Assembly (NCBI RefSeq): GCF_018614135.1
Contig: NZ_JAGGOW010000087.1
Span: 1-33,467 of the forward strand
DNA length: 33,467 nt
Origin: Streptomyces sp. ISL-66
GTDB taxonomy: Bacteria > Actinomycetota > Actinomycetes > Streptomycetales > Streptomycetaceae
Reading direction: 5' to 3'
Positions 1 to 7,666 of the stretch are shown here, piece after piece. The notes under the pieces were generated by a model, which was not told the DNA's origin, did not search any database, and saw only the letters and a list, made by a program, of their open reading frames with translations. Within the stretch, counting starts at the first letter, position 1. The number at the start of each line of letters is the position of its first letter. The position numbers and the translations under genes were made by a program.

Positions 1-219
1 CGCGTCGAGGGCCGCCGGGTCGAGTCCGTCGGCGGCGGCCGCGGCCAGCGAGGCCGCGACCAGCCCGGCGGTGTGCAGCCGGCCCCGGCAGAACTCCTCC
101 AGGGTGGCGGCGTCGTGGATCCGGCCCGCCCGGCAGGCGGCCTCGGCCCCGCCGGAGTGGGCGTGGCCTCCGGCGGGGAAGCGGCCGTCGGCGAGGACGA
201 GGAGGGCGGCGAGGCTCAT
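1..219 (-). CDS. ureF: Urease accessory protein UreF (N-terminal 73 codons, cut by window edge)
   Basis: The visible N-terminus starts MSLAALLVLADGRFPAGGHAHSGG, which resembles the conserved UreF opening, where the F/P/x-GG-x-H/S stretch follows a short hydrophobic start. UreF works with UreD/H and UreG to deliver nickel to the urease alpha subunit in the cytoplasm. The ATG at 219 lies 13 bp after the ureC stop, in the same direction and expected order (ureA-B-C-F). The rest of the gene runs off the left end, so nothing can be said about its C-terminus. An ATG at 233 is out of frame and closes after five codons. Confidence 0.85.
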   Translation of the reverse strand, partial: MSLAALLVLADGRFPAGGHAHSGGAEAACRAGRIHDAATLEEFCRGRLHTAGLVAASLAAAAADGLDPAALDA

Positions 220-232
220 CGGTCCGCGCCCA

Positions 233-1954
233 TCAGAAGAGGAAATAGCGCTGGGCCATGGGCAGTTCCGTCGCCGGGGCCGGTTCCACCACTTCGCCGT
301 CGATGGTGACGGTGAAGGTGTCGGCGTCCACCTCGACCCTCGGCATGGCGTCGTTACCCCGCATGTCCGCCTTGGTCACCTTGCGGGTGCTTTCGATGGC
401 GACGAACTCCTTGTCGAGTCCGAGCCGTTCGGGCAGTCCGTCGTCGAGGGCGGCCTGCGAGGTGAAGTTGACCGAGTTGAGGCCGGGGGCGCGCCCGTAC
501 GCGCCGAACATCGGGCGGGGCAGGACCGGCTGCGGGGTGGGGATGGAGGCGTTGGCGTCGCCCATCTGCGCGTAGGCGATCTGGCCGCCCTTGATGACCA
601 GTTCGGGTTTGACCCCGAAGAAAGCCGGGTTCCACAGCACGAGGTCGGCGAGTTTGCCCGTCTCGACGGAGCCGATCTCGCGGGCGAGGCCCTGGGCCAC
701 GGCCGGGTTGATCGTGTACTTGGCGACGTAGCGGCGGGCCCGGTGGTTGTCGGCGGGTCCGTCGCCGGGCAGGAAGCCGCGCCGCTTCTTCATCACGTGG
801 GCGGTCTGCCAGGTGCGCAGCACCACCTCGCCGACGCGGCCCATGGCCTGGGCGTCGGAGGAGGTGATGGAGATCGCTCCGAGGTCGTGCAGGACGTCTT
901 CGGCGGCGATGGTGGAGGGCCGGATCCGGGACTCGGCGAAGGCGAGGTCCTCGGGGACGGCGGGGTTGAGGTGGTGGCAGACCATCAGCATGTCGAGGTG
1001 CTCCTCGACCGTGTTGACGGTGTGCGGCCGGGTCGGATTGGTGGAGCTGGGCAGGATGTTGGGCTCGGAGACCACGGTGATGATGTCGGGGGCGTGCCCG
1101 CCGCCGGCCCCCTCGGTGTGGTACGAGTGGATGGTCCGTCCGCCGATGGCGGCGAGGGTGTCGGCGACGAACCCGGCCTCGTTGAGGGTGTCGGTGTGGA
1201 TGGCGGCCTGGGTGCCGGTCTCCTCGCAGACGGTGAGGCAGGCGTCGATGACGGCGGGGGTGGATCCCCAGTCCTCGTGGAGCTTGAAGCCGAGTGCTCC
1301 GCCGCGCAGTTGGGAGTACATCCCCTCGCGGGACATGGTGTTGCCCTTGCCGAGCAGGCCGATGTTGACGGGGTGGGCCTCCAGCGCGGCGAACATCCGG
1401 GCCAGGTGCCAGGGTCCGGGGGTGACGGTGGTGGCTTTGGTCCCTTCGGCGGGTCCGGTGCCGCCGCCGACGAGGGTGGTGGTGCCGGAGGCGAGGGCTT
1501 CCTCGATCACGGTCGGGGAGATGAAGTGCACGTGGGCGTCGATGGCGCCGGCGGTGAGGATCTTCCCGTTGCCCGCGATGATCTCGGTCTCGGGGCCGAT
1601 GACCAGTGCGCGCTCCACCCCGTCCATCGTGTCGGGGTTGCCCGCCTTGCCGATGCCGCAGATCCGGCCGTCGCGGATGCCGACGTCGGCCTTGACGATG
1701 CCCCAGTGGTCGAGGATGACCACTCCGGTGATGACGGTGTCGGCGGCGCCCTCGGCGCGGGTGGTGCGGGCCTGCCCCATGGATTCGCGGATGACCTTGC
1801 CGCCGCCGAAGACGGCTTCGTCGCCGGCCCGGCCGGGGCCGCCGCCGAGGTCCCGCTCGATCTCGACGAAGAGGTCGGTGTCGGCGAGGCGGATGCGGTC
1901 GCCGGTGGTGGGCCCGAAGAGGTCGGCGTAGACCTGGCGCGAAATCTCAGCCAT
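233..1954 (-). CDS. ureC: Urease subunit alpha
   Basis: This is the catalytic urease subunit (573 aa, normal length), which hydrolyses urea to ammonia and carbamate at a dinuclear nickel centre. Metal and catalytic residues are all visible: H141 and H143 (DAHVHFISP), the lysine expected to be carbamylated K224 ([10 protein letters not shown]), H253 (AIHTDTLNE), H279 ([11 protein letters not shown]), the mobile-flap MVCHHL at 324-329, and D367 (SSDAQAMGR). The start is set at the ATG giving [20 protein letters not shown], a conserved opening. It overlaps the ureB stop by 8 bp, so translation is probably coupled. The frame extends further upstream, but that part duplicates ureB in another frame. 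No defects were seen, so the enzyme should be active once its accessory proteins load nickel. Confidence 0.97.
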   Translation of the reverse strand: MAEISRQVYADLFGPTTGDRIRLADTDLFVEIERDLGGGPGRAGDEAVFGGGKVIRESMGQARTTRAEGAADTVITGVVILDHWGIVKADVGIRDGRICGIGKAGNPDTMDGVERALVIGPETEIIAGNGKILTAGAIDAHVHFISPTVIEEALASGTTTLVGGGTGPAEGTKATTVTPGPWHLARMFAALEAHPVNIGLLGKGNTMSREGMYSQLRGGALGFKLHEDWGSTPAVIDACLTVCEETGTQAAIHTDTLNEAGFVADTLAAIGGRTIHSYHTEGAGGGHAPDIITVVSEPNILPSSTNPTRPHTVNTVEEHLDMLMVCHHLNPAVPEDLAFAESRIRPSTIAAEDVLHDLGAISITSSDAQAMGRVGEVVLRTWQTAHVMKKRRGFLPGDGPADNHRARRYVAKYTINPAVAQGLAREIGSVETGKLADLVLWNPAFFGVKPELVIKGGQIAYAQMGDANASIPTPQPVLPRPMFGAYGRAPGLNSVNFTSQAALDDGLPERLGLDKEFVAIESTRKVTKADMRGNDAMPRVEVDADTFTVTIDGEVVEPAPATELPMAQRYFLF

Positions 1955-2258
1955 CGAGCGGCCCTCCGGTCTGGCCGCGCAGCCCGGGCACGGTGCGCAG
2001 TCCGCCCAGCGGTACGAGTGCCACGGCGACCGGGATGCCCGGCTCGAAGCGGACCGCGGTGCCGGCGGCGATGTCGAGCCGCTGCCCGTGGGCGGCGGTC
2101 CGGTCGAAGTCGAGTCCGGGGTTGGCCTCGGCGAAGTGGTAGTGCGAGCCGACCTGGACGGGGCGGTCGGCGGCGTTGAGCACGGTGATGCGGGTGACGG
2201 GCCGGCCTTCATTGAGGTGCACCGGGCCGTCCCCGTAAGTGATTTCGCCGGGGATCAC
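1947..2258 (-). CDS. ureB: Urease subunit beta
   Basis: This is the small structural urease beta subunit (103 aa, usual length). It begins [16 protein letters not shown] and contains the family motif [17 protein letters not shown] at about residues 37-53, where enterobacterial enzymes usually have HFFEVN. Its GTG start at 2258 overlaps the ureA TGA stop as GTGA, and its own stop overlaps the ureC start, giving a tightly coupled A-B-C series. It assembles with UreA and UreC into the urease trimer of heterotrimers. The C-terminus (after the conserved LRG, residues about 92-94) is a short Gly/Pro-rich tail of no evident function. Confidence 0.95.
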   Translation of the reverse strand: MIPGEITYGDGPVHLNEGRPVTRITVLNAADRPVQVGSHYHFAEANPGLDFDRTAAHGQRLDIAAGTAVRFEPGIPVAVALVPLGGLRTVPGLRGQTGGPLDG

Positions 2259-2575
2259 GCCGGTACTCCCCTGTCGACGATCGGGTCGTGGACGGTGACG
2301 AGCTTGGTGCCGTCCGGGAAGGTCGCCTCGACCTGGACGTCGTGGATCATCTCGGGTACGCCCTCCATGACCTGTTCGCGGGAGAGCACGGTCCGGCCCG
2401 ACGCCATGAGCTGGGCCACGGTCCGTCCGTCGCGGGCGCCTTCGAGGATGTGCGCGGTGATCAGCGCGATCGCCTCGGGGTGGTTGAGGAGGACGCCCCG
2501 CGTCCTGCGCTTCTCGGCCACGTCCGCGGCCACGTGGATGAGCAGTCTCTCCTGCTCGTGGGGGGTCAGGTGCAC
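2255..2575 (-). CDS. ureA: Urease subunit gamma
   Basis: This is the urease gamma subunit (106 aa). It contains the hallmark stretches [76 protein letters not shown]. The GTG at 2575 is chosen because it gives the canonical [11 protein letters not shown] start. In-frame GTG at 2584 and TTG at 2587 would add three or four residues, and a GGAAG about 4 bp before the 2584 codon leaves some doubt. It is the first gene of the operon reading left. No obvious -35/-10 pair of consensus quality was found upstream, although a TTGACG is present on the minus strand near 2645. Confidence 0.95.
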   Translation of the reverse strand: MHLTPHEQERLLIHVAADVAEKRRTRGVLLNHPEAIALITAHILEGARDGRTVAQLMASGRTVLSREQVMEGVPEMIHDVQVEATFPDGTKLVTVHDPIVDRGVPA

Positions 2576-2881
2576 AGCAATCACCAAGCTTCCGGGACAT
2601 CATCGACAACGCGCCGAGCCGACCTTACGCGCCGTCAACACCTTGTTGACCTGCCCATATCCGAGCCAAAAGCGGGTCTTGCCCAACGCGGGGAAAGGCT
2701 TTCCGTCCCGCCCACCGCCGCTTTGCCGGCTCATGGGTGATCATTGGCGGAGGGAACGTGGCCGCCACGCTAAGGGCCGCGTTTTTCCGCTGGGTTAACC
2801 CGTGTTTCGGGCAGGTACCCGATTCAACTCCGGTCGCCCCTACGCCCGGTTCCGTATACGGAGCCGCCCACGAGGAGTCGC
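2576..2881. other. Divergent intergenic region between ureA and the VOC gene
   Basis: About 306 bp carries promoters for urease (left) and the VOC protein (right). It holds a perfect 12-bp palindrome at 2851-2862 and the VOC ribosome site GAGGAG near 2871. It also holds a GTTAACCC/GTGTTTCGGG stretch near 2791-2806 that looked at first like a GlnR site but does not fit the consensus spacing. No coding frame with convincing codon use was seen. Confidence 0.6.
2848..2865. promoter_or_regulatory. Palindrome upstream of VOC gene, candidate operator
   Basis: TCCGTATACGGA (2851-2862) is a perfect palindrome. With flanking GGT on the left and GCC on the right it becomes an 18-bp inverted repeat with one mismatched pair. 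It ends about 9 bp before the GAGGAG ribosome site of the gene at 2882. A repressor bound here would cover the start of the transcript. No protein is known to me for this exact site. Confidence 0.35.
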
Positions 2882-3271
2882 ATGTTTCTCAACCCCGTCC
2901 GCCACATCACCTTCGATGCGCGGGAGCCCTACGCGCTGGCGCTGTTCTGGTCCGCCGTCACCGGTTTCCCGATCCACGCGGACGATCAGCCGGAAGACGA
3001 CGAGATCCTGCTGGACCCGGGGCAACCGGGCGTGCCCGGGCTGCTCTTCATCCGGGTCCCGGAAGGAAAGTCGGCGAAGAACCGCGTCCACTTGGACATC
3101 CAGCCGACGACCGGGACCCGCGACGAGAACGTCGAGCGGCTCTTCGGGATCGGCGCGAAGCTCTGGTCCGACCAGCGCCGGGAGGACGGCACCGGCTGGG
3201 TCACGCTGACCGACCCGGAGGGCAACGAACTGTGCATCGAGCGCAGCGTGTCGGAGCGCGCGGGAGCCTGA
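2882..3271 (+). CDS. VOC-fold (glyoxalase-like) protein
   Basis: A small 129-aa protein of the vicinal-oxygen-chelate superfamily. Features supporting this are the start RHITFDAREPYALALFWSAVTGFPI, the central LLFIRVPEGKSAKNRVHLDIQP, and the end TDPEGNELCIE, matching the typical beta-alpha-beta-beta-beta half modules with a C-terminal DPEGNxxxL/C. H8, H74 and the final E are possible metal ligands. Substrate cannot be deduced, since this group includes glyoxalases, dioxygenases and antibiotic-binding proteins. The ATG is preceded by GAGGAG at ideal spacing. It is convergent with the anti-sigma-like gene, 19 bp apart. Confidence 0.85.
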   Translation: MFLNPVRHITFDAREPYALALFWSAVTGFPIHADDQPEDDEILLDPGQPGVPGLLFIRVPEGKSAKNRVHLDIQPTTGTRDENVERLFGIGAKLWSDQRREDGTGWVTLTDPEGNELCIERSVSERAGA

Positions 3272-3290
3272 CCGGGCGCGGCCTCGGGGT

Positions 3291-3740
3291 TCAACAGCCG
3301 GTGCGGGTCCTCGCCGGGGCCCCGACCGCCCAGGGCAGGGCGATCCAGACGGTCTTGCCGCCGTCCTCCGTGGGGCTGACCGAGAGCCGGCCGCCCGCCT
3401 CGGCGGTGAGCCAGCGGATGATGACCATGCCCCGGCCGTTGTCCTGCTGGACGGCGGCCGGGAGCCGCTTGGGCCAGCGCGGGTGGCTGTCGGTGACCCC
3501 GACGCGGAGCCACTCCTCGCGCTCCAGCCGGATGTCCACGGTGAAGGTGGGCGACTGGCCGAAGGTGTGCTGCACCGCATTGGTGGCGAGTTCCGAGACG
3601 ATCAGCCGGACGCTATCGGCGGTGTCCGTCCCGTCGGGCAGCCCCCACTCGCTCAGCACCTCCGCGACGTAGCGGCGGGCGGCCGCGACCGAGGCCGGAT
3701 CGCTCGGCAGAGTGACGGATGCTTCCTGGTGATCTGCCAT
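3291..3740 (-). CDS. RsbW-like ATP-binding protein (HATPase_c_2)
   Basis: A 149-aa single-domain GHKL ATPase like the anti-sigma-factor kinases RsbW/SpoIIAB. The N box is RLIVSELATNAVQHTFG (E50, N54, H58), followed by VTDSHPRWP (D84) and the G box NGRGMVIIRWL (G102, G104). Such proteins bind a sigma factor or phosphorylate an anti-anti-sigma protein, but many stand-alone Streptomyces copies have no known partner. It is divergent from the WhiJ-type regulator at 3938, a recurrent neighbourhood in Streptomyces. The ATG at 3740 has AAAGGGA upstream. An in-frame ATG at 3809 would add 23 residues, but that extension has weaker codon bias and a poorly spaced ribosome site. Confidence 0.85.
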   Translation of the reverse strand: MADHQEASVTLPSDPASVAAARRYVAEVLSEWGLPDGTDTADSVRLIVSELATNAVQHTFGQSPTFTVDIRLEREEWLRVGVTDSHPRWPKRLPAAVQQDNGRGMVIIRWLTAEAGGRLSVSPTEDGGKTVWIALPWAVGAPARTRTGC

Positions 3741-3937
3741 GGCGACGGTCCCTTTCCCACCGGGGCGGACTCGTCCCGGATCTGTGCTGGACGCCAGAGT
3801 GGCACTCATCGTCCCCCGATTTCTGCCGTTCCCTCAAGATATGCATATATCTGTCGCTCAATGCGGTGAACTCTGCTACGGAATAGCGTATTTGGACGGC
3901 AGACTGGTGCGACCTGTGCCGGTGAAGAGGAGGCGGT
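3741..3937. promoter_or_regulatory. Divergent promoter region with AT-rich palindrome
   Basis: This 197-bp gap separates the ATPase and HTH genes. It contains AGATAT-GCAT-ATATCT (3837-3852), whose core ATATGCATAT (3839-3848) is a perfect palindrome. It also contains AATA-GCG-TATT (3882-3892), which includes a -10-like TAGCGT. Such AT-rich symmetric DNA stands out in this G+C-rich sequence and is a candidate operator for the neighbouring HTH regulator. Confidence 0.4.
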
Positions 3938-4822
3938 GTGCAACACGGTCCCGCGGTGCGTCGGCGCAAGCTCGGCGAGGAACTGCGCTCCTTGCGCGAC
4001 CGGTCCGGACTCACCAGTGGTGAGGCGGCCCGGCTGGTCGGATGGCACCAGTCGAAGATCAGCCGCATCGAGACGGGGCGCAGTGGCGTCAAGGTGGCGG
4101 ACATCCGGCTGCTGCTCGACGTCTACGGAAGCCTCGCGAGCCCGCAGCAGCGCGCCCTGCTCGAAGCCCTCTCCGTCTCGGCGGCCGGCCCCGCCCCGGG
4201 AGCCGACACCGGGCGCGGGCGCCAGTGGTGGCACGACTACCGGGGCCTGCTGCCGCAGGAGTACCGGGACTTCATCAGCCTGGAGGCGAGTGCCCGGGCC
4301 GCCCGCACCGTCGAGCTCTCGGTGGTGCCGGGCCTGCTGCAGACCCCGGAGTACGCGCGCGCGGTGACCCGTGCGGCGCTGGGCGGGCTGCCGGAGCCGA
4401 AGGTCGACGCCCTGGTCGACGTACGGCTGGCGCGCCAGTCCGTACTGCGGGCGGATCCGCCGCTGGAGCTGAGCGCGGTCCTGGACGAGGCGGTGCTGCG
4501 GCGGAAGATCGGCGGGCCGAGGGTGATGGCGGAGCAGCTGCGGTGCCTGGTGGAGGTGTCGAGGCTGCCTCATGTACGGCTACAGGTGCTGCCGTTCAGC
4601 GTGGGGGGACATCTCGGCCTGACCGGACCGTTCGTCATCTTCTCATTTCCGAACATCGCCGATCTGGATGTGGTGGTACTCGACCACTTGACGAGTAGCC
4701 TCTATCTGGAGCGGAAGGAAGACCTTGAGGCGTACAGCGCCGCGTTCCGCACCATTCAGGCGCACGCCCTCCCGCCCCGCGATTCGTCGGATCTGATCAG
4801 CGCCCTCGCTGACGACGCGTAA
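3938..4822 (+). CDS. Scr1/WhiJ-type HTH regulator (XRE HTH + DUF5753)
   Basis: A 294-aa DNA-binding regulator. The XRE-type helix-turn-helix occupies residues about 11-66 (KLGEELRSLRDRSGLTSGEAARLVGWHQSKISRIETGR), followed by a DUF5753 domain at about 100-285. That domain carries the typical VPGLLQTPEYARAV, LDEAVLRR, LRCLVEVSRLPHVRLQVLPF and FVIFSFP segments. Proteins of this family (WhiJ and paralogues) are Streptomyces developmental regulators thought to act with small DUF397 partners. One follows here after a 13-bp gap, and the RsbW-like gene diverges upstream. The GTG start has AAGAGGAGG just before it. Its own target is unknown; the AT-rich palindromes upstream are candidates. Confidence 0.92.
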   Translation: MQHGPAVRRRKLGEELRSLRDRSGLTSGEAARLVGWHQSKISRIETGRSGVKVADIRLLLDVYGSLASPQQRALLEALSVSAAGPAPGADTGRGRQWWHDYRGLLPQEYRDFISLEASARAARTVELSVVPGLLQTPEYARAVTRAALGGLPEPKVDALVDVRLARQSVLRADPPLELSAVLDEAVLRRKIGGPRVMAEQLRCLVEVSRLPHVRLQVLPFSVGGHLGLTGPFVIFSFPNIADLDVVVLDHLTSSLYLERKEDLEAYSAAFRTIQAHALPPRDSSDLISALADDA

Positions 4823-4835
4823 GGAGGCACCCCCC

Positions 4836-5057
4836 GTGTCCGCAACCCCCTTATCCACCAGCGGACTTCTGAACAGCGCGAGGTGGCTGCGCAGCAGCCG
4901 CAGCACCGGAATGAACAATTGCGTGGAAACGGCCGTCCTCGGCGGCGGCCTGCTGGCCGTCCGCGACTCCAAGCGCGCGGACGGCCCGGCCGTGCTCTTC
5001 ACCGGGCCGGCCTGGGACGGCTTCCTCGTCTCCGTACGAGCGGACCTGACCACGTAG
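4836..5057 (+). CDS. DUF397 domain protein with a TTA codon at position 6
   Basis: A 73-aa DUF397 protein. The family pattern W-x-RSS-(x)n-NCVE ... AVRDSK-x-xDGP ... F-x(4)-W-x-x-FL is present, as WLRSSRSTGMNNCVETA, LLAVRDSKRADGPAVLFT and AWDGFLVSV. DUF397 proteins are small partners of WhiJ-like regulators. AAGGAGG at 4821-4827 overlaps the upstream stop codon, and the GTG start follows at good spacing, so the two genes form an operon. Codon 6 is TTA (4851-4853). In Streptomyces TTA is read only by the bldA tRNA, which would delay this product relative to its partner. Confidence 0.93.
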   Translation: MSATPLSTSGLLNSARWLRSSRSTGMNNCVETAVLGGGLLAVRDSKRADGPAVLFTGPAWDGFLVSVRADLTT

Positions 5058-5073
5058 GCACCGGGGGCGGACG

Positions 5074-5095
5074 TACGGGCGCACGTGCTCCCGTA
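5074..5095. terminator. Hairpin terminator between DUF397 gene and bioF
   Basis: TACGGG (5074-5079) pairs with CCCGTA (5090-5095) around an inner GCAC/GTGC stem, with one C/T mismatch. It lies in the 45-bp gap between two convergent genes and could serve both strands. There is no U-tract, as usual in this G+C range. Confidence 0.5.
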
Positions 5096-5102
5096 GCTCC
5101 GA

Positions 5103-6275
5103 CTAGCGGTCCGTGGCTCCCGCCGGAGCGGTCCCGAGGATCGTCTCCACCGCCCGGCTGATCTCCTCCCCCGTGAGATCGGCCCGCGCGGTCAGCCGCA
5201 GCCGGGAGATGCCGTCCGGCACCGACGGCGGCCGGAAGCACCCCACGGACAGACCTGCCTCGCGGCAGTCGGCGGCCCAGCGCAGTGCCGCCGAAGCCGA
5301 CGGGGCCCGTACCGACACCACGGCCGCGTCCGGCCGGGCCGCGGTCAGGCCGGACGCGGTGAGCCGTCCGTACAGCTCGGCGGCCACCTCCCGGGCACGT
5401 CCCGCCCGCTGCGGCTCCCGCTCCAGCAGGCGCAGGGCGGCGAGCGCGGCGCCCGTCGCGGCCGGAGCGAGCCCCGTGTCGAAGATGAAGGTCCGGGCCG
5501 CGTTGACCAGGTGCCGGATCACCTTGGCCGGGCCGAGCACGGCGCCGCCCTGGCTGCCCAGGGACTTCGAGAGGGTCATCGTCGCCACCACCCCGGGCGC
5601 GCCCGCGAGCCCGGCGGCGTACAGCGCGCCGCGACCGCCCTCACCGAGCACACCGAGTCCGTGCGCGTCGTCCACGAGCAGGGCCGCGCCCTCGGCCCGG
5701 CAGGCCTCGGCATGGCGGGCGAGCGGAGCGGCGTCCCCGTCGACGGAGAACACCGAGTCGGTGACCAGCAGGGCCCGCCCGCCGTGCGCGGCGAGCGTCT
5801 TGCGCGCGGCGTCCGGGTCGCAGTGCGGGACGACGGCGGTCTCGGCGCGGGAGAGCCGGCACCCGTCCACGATCGAGGCGTGGTTCCCGGCGTCCGAGAC
5901 GACCAGGGTGCCCCGGTCGCTGAGCGCGGTGACGGCGGCCAGGTTGGCCGCGTAGCCGGAGGAGAGCACCAGCGCCGCCTCGAACCCGCAGAAGGCGGCG
6001 AGCTCGCGCTCCAGCTCGGCGTGCAGTTCGGTCGTGCCGGTGACCAGGCGGGATCCGGTGGCTCCGGCGCCCCAGCGCTCGGCCGCCTCACGTGCGCCCC
6101 GTACCGTCTCGGGGTGCCGGGACAGCCCGAGGTAGTCGTTGCTCGCGAGGTCCAGGAGCGGCGAGGAGGCCGGGCGCGGACGCAGGGTCCGGACGAGTCC
6201 GGCCTGCTCCCGGGCCCGCTCCGCGTCGTCGATCCAGGCGAAGACGTCCACGGGGTCGGGCGTGTGCTGGGGCAT
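5103..6275 (-). CDS. bioF: 8-amino-7-oxononanoate synthase
   Basis: This PLP-dependent enzyme (390 aa) condenses pimeloyl-thioester with L-alanine to KAPA, the first ring-forming step of biotin synthesis. Visible motifs are the N-terminal [15 protein letters not shown] (41-55), [30 protein letters not shown] (173-181), [11 protein letters not shown] (201-211), and the Schiff-base lysine K237 in [13 protein letters not shown]. The ATG at 6275 is preceded by GAGGA. The gene is divergent from bioB-bioA-bioD, with 155 bp between the two starts, so the shared region probably carries joint biotin control. No bioC or bioH is visible nearby, so the source of the pimeloyl group is not shown here. Confidence 0.95.
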   Translation of the reverse strand: MPQHTPDPVDVFAWIDDAERAREQAGLVRTLRPRPASSPLLDLASNDYLGLSRHPETVRGAREAAERWGAGATGSRLVTGTTELHAELERELAAFCGFEAALVLSSGYAANLAAVTALSDRGTLVVSDAGNHASIVDGCRLSRAETAVVPHCDPDAARKTLAAHGGRALLVTDSVFSVDGDAAPLARHAEACRAEGAALLVDDAHGLGVLGEGGRGALYAAGLAGAPGVVATMTLSKSLGSQGGAVLGPAKVIRHLVNAARTFIFDTGLAPAATGAALAALRLLEREPQRAGRAREVAAELYGRLTASGLTAARPDAAVVSVRAPSASAALRWAADCREAGLSVGCFRPPSVPDGISRLRLTARADLTGEEISRAVETILGTAPAGATDR

Positions 6276-6430
6276 CGGCGGTCCTCGTGTTTTGTCGGCA
6301 GTCCACAGACCTGACCGACCCTAACCGTCGTGACTTGAGCGCCAGGTGTGGCGATACACACACTCTCTTCCGGCCATGTTGTTGGATCTCTCCTTGGCCG
6401 GGAGTGGTGGTGTGGTCCAGGATCGGCGTC
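6276..6430. promoter_or_regulatory. Divergent bioF/bioB control region
   Basis: This 155-bp region must hold promoters for both biotin units. CTTCCGGCCA (6367-6376) and TGGCCGGGAG (6395-6404) can form a 10-bp stem with one G-U pair and an 18-nt loop, in what should be the bioB leader, 26 nt before the ATG. I found no sequence I can confidently call a BirA or BioQ operator and no clear consensus promoter. Confidence 0.4.
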
Positions 6431-7666
6431 ATGGACCTGCTGAACACCCTCGTGGACAAGGGGCTGCGGCGTGAGCTGCCGACCCGCGAAGAAGCACTCG
6501 CCGTGCTGGCGACGTCTGACGACGAACTGCTCGACGTGGTGGCCGCGGCCGGCAAGGTGCGCCGCCAGTGGTTCGGGCGCCGGGTCAAGCTGAACTACCT
6601 CGTCAACCTGAAGTCGGGGCTCTGCCCCGAGGACTGCTCGTACTGCTCCCAGCGGCTGGGATCGAAGGCCGAGATCCTCAAGTACACGTGGCTGAAACCC
6701 GAAGAGGCCTCCCAGGCCGCGGCCGCGGGCGTGGCCGGCGGGGCGAAGCGGGTCTGCCTGGTGGCGAGCGGGCGCGGCCCGACCGACCGCGACGTGGACC
6801 GCGTCGGCAAGACCATCGAGGCCATCAAGGAGCAGAACGAGGGCATCGAGGTCTGCGCCTGCCTCGGTCTGCTCTCGGACGGGCAGGCGGAGCGCCTGAA
6901 GGACGCGGGCGCGGACGCCTACAACCACAACCTCAACACCTCCGAGGCCACCTACGGCCAGATCACCAAGACCCACACCTACGCGGACCGGGTCGACACG
7001 GTGCAGAAGGCGCACGCCGCCGGCCTGTCCGCCTGCTCCGGTCTGATCGCGGGCATGGGCGAGAGCGACGAGGACCTCGTCGACGTCGTCTACTCGCTGC
7101 GCGAGCTGGACCCGGACTCGGTGCCGGTCAACTTCCTGATCCCCTTCGAGGGCACCCCGCTGGCCAAGGAGTGGAACCTCACCCCCCAGCGCGCCCTGCG
7201 GATCCTGGCGATGGTCCGCTTCGTCTGCCCCGACGTCGAGGTCCGCCTCGCGGGCGGGCGCGAGGTCCACCTGCGCACCATGCAGCCCCTCGCCCTGCAC
7301 CTGGTCAACTCGATCTTCCTCGGCGACTACCTGACCAGCGAGGGCCAGGCCGGGCAAGCCGACCTCGACATGATCGCGGACGCCGGTTTCGAGGTGGAGG
7401 GCGCCGGTACGTCGACCCTCCCCGCGCACCGCTCCGAGCTCGCGGAGGTCCAGGGCGGCTGCGGCTCGCACGGCGCCGGAGCGTCGGTCTGCGGCTCCTC
7501 CGCCCCGGCGGACGAGGCCGGCTGCGGTTCGGCGTGCGGCGGCTGCTCGGGCCACGCCGGGCACGAGGCCCCCGTACCGGCCCAGGCCGAGGCGGGCGAG
7601 GTCCGCTCCGGACTGGTGGCGGTGCGCCGACGCGGCGCGGGGACGGATCTCGCCCCCAATGCCTGA
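6431..7666 (+). CDS. bioB: Biotin synthase with Cys-rich C-terminal tail
   Basis: This radical-SAM enzyme inserts sulfur into dethiobiotin. C65, C69 and C72 ([11 protein letters not shown]) bind the [4Fe-4S]/SAM cluster. C109, C142 or C144, C202 and R272 (VRLAGGRE) correspond to the [2Fe-2S] sulfur-donor site. Other family blocks are YNHNLNTS (164-171) and [11 protein letters not shown]. It is 411 aa, whereas the E. coli enzyme is 346. The excess is a tail (about 341-411) with five cysteines (344, 354, 365, 369, 372) and several histidines among Gly/Ser/Ala, ending in an Arg-rich piece. The ATG at 6431 follows AGGA at 8 nt. It overlaps bioA by 8 bp. Confidence 0.95.
   Translation: MDLLNTLVDKGLRRELPTREEALAVLATSDDELLDVVAAAGKVRRQWFGRRVKLNYLVNLKSGLCPEDCSYCSQRLGSKAEILKYTWLKPEEASQAAAAGVAGGAKRVCLVASGRGPTDRDVDRVGKTIEAIKEQNEGIEVCACLGLLSDGQAERLKDAGADAYNHNLNTSEATYGQITKTHTYADRVDTVQKAHAAGLSACSGLIAGMGESDEDLVDVVYSLRELDPDSVPVNFLIPFEGTPLAKEWNLTPQRALRILAMVRFVCPDVEVRLAGGREVHLRTMQPLALHLVNSIFLGDYLTSEGQAGQADLDMIADAGFEVEGAGTSTLPAHRSELAEVQGGCGSHGAGASVCGSSAPADEAGCGSACGGCSGHAGHEAPVPAQAEAGEVRSGLVAVRRRGAGTDLAPNA

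Noticed and set aside
71..2179. Long plus-strand reading frame (702 codons) opposite the urease genes
   Set aside because: It is the high-G+C shadow of ureA-ureB-ureC; no ribosome site and Gly/Val-rich nonsense content. Comparable long antisense frames over bioB, purB, the DUF885 gene and others were left out for the same reason.
2788..2815. Possible GlnR box upstream of urease (GTTAACCCGTGTTTCGGG)
   Set aside because: The gTnAc-n6-GaAAc spacing is not met on either strand, so it cannot be supported despite GlnR control of urease in relatives.
3741..3809. Longer start (ATG 3809) for the RsbW-like protein
   Set aside because: The 23-residue extension shows weak codon bias and a GGGGGA too close to the ATG; ATG 3740 is better placed, though not proven.
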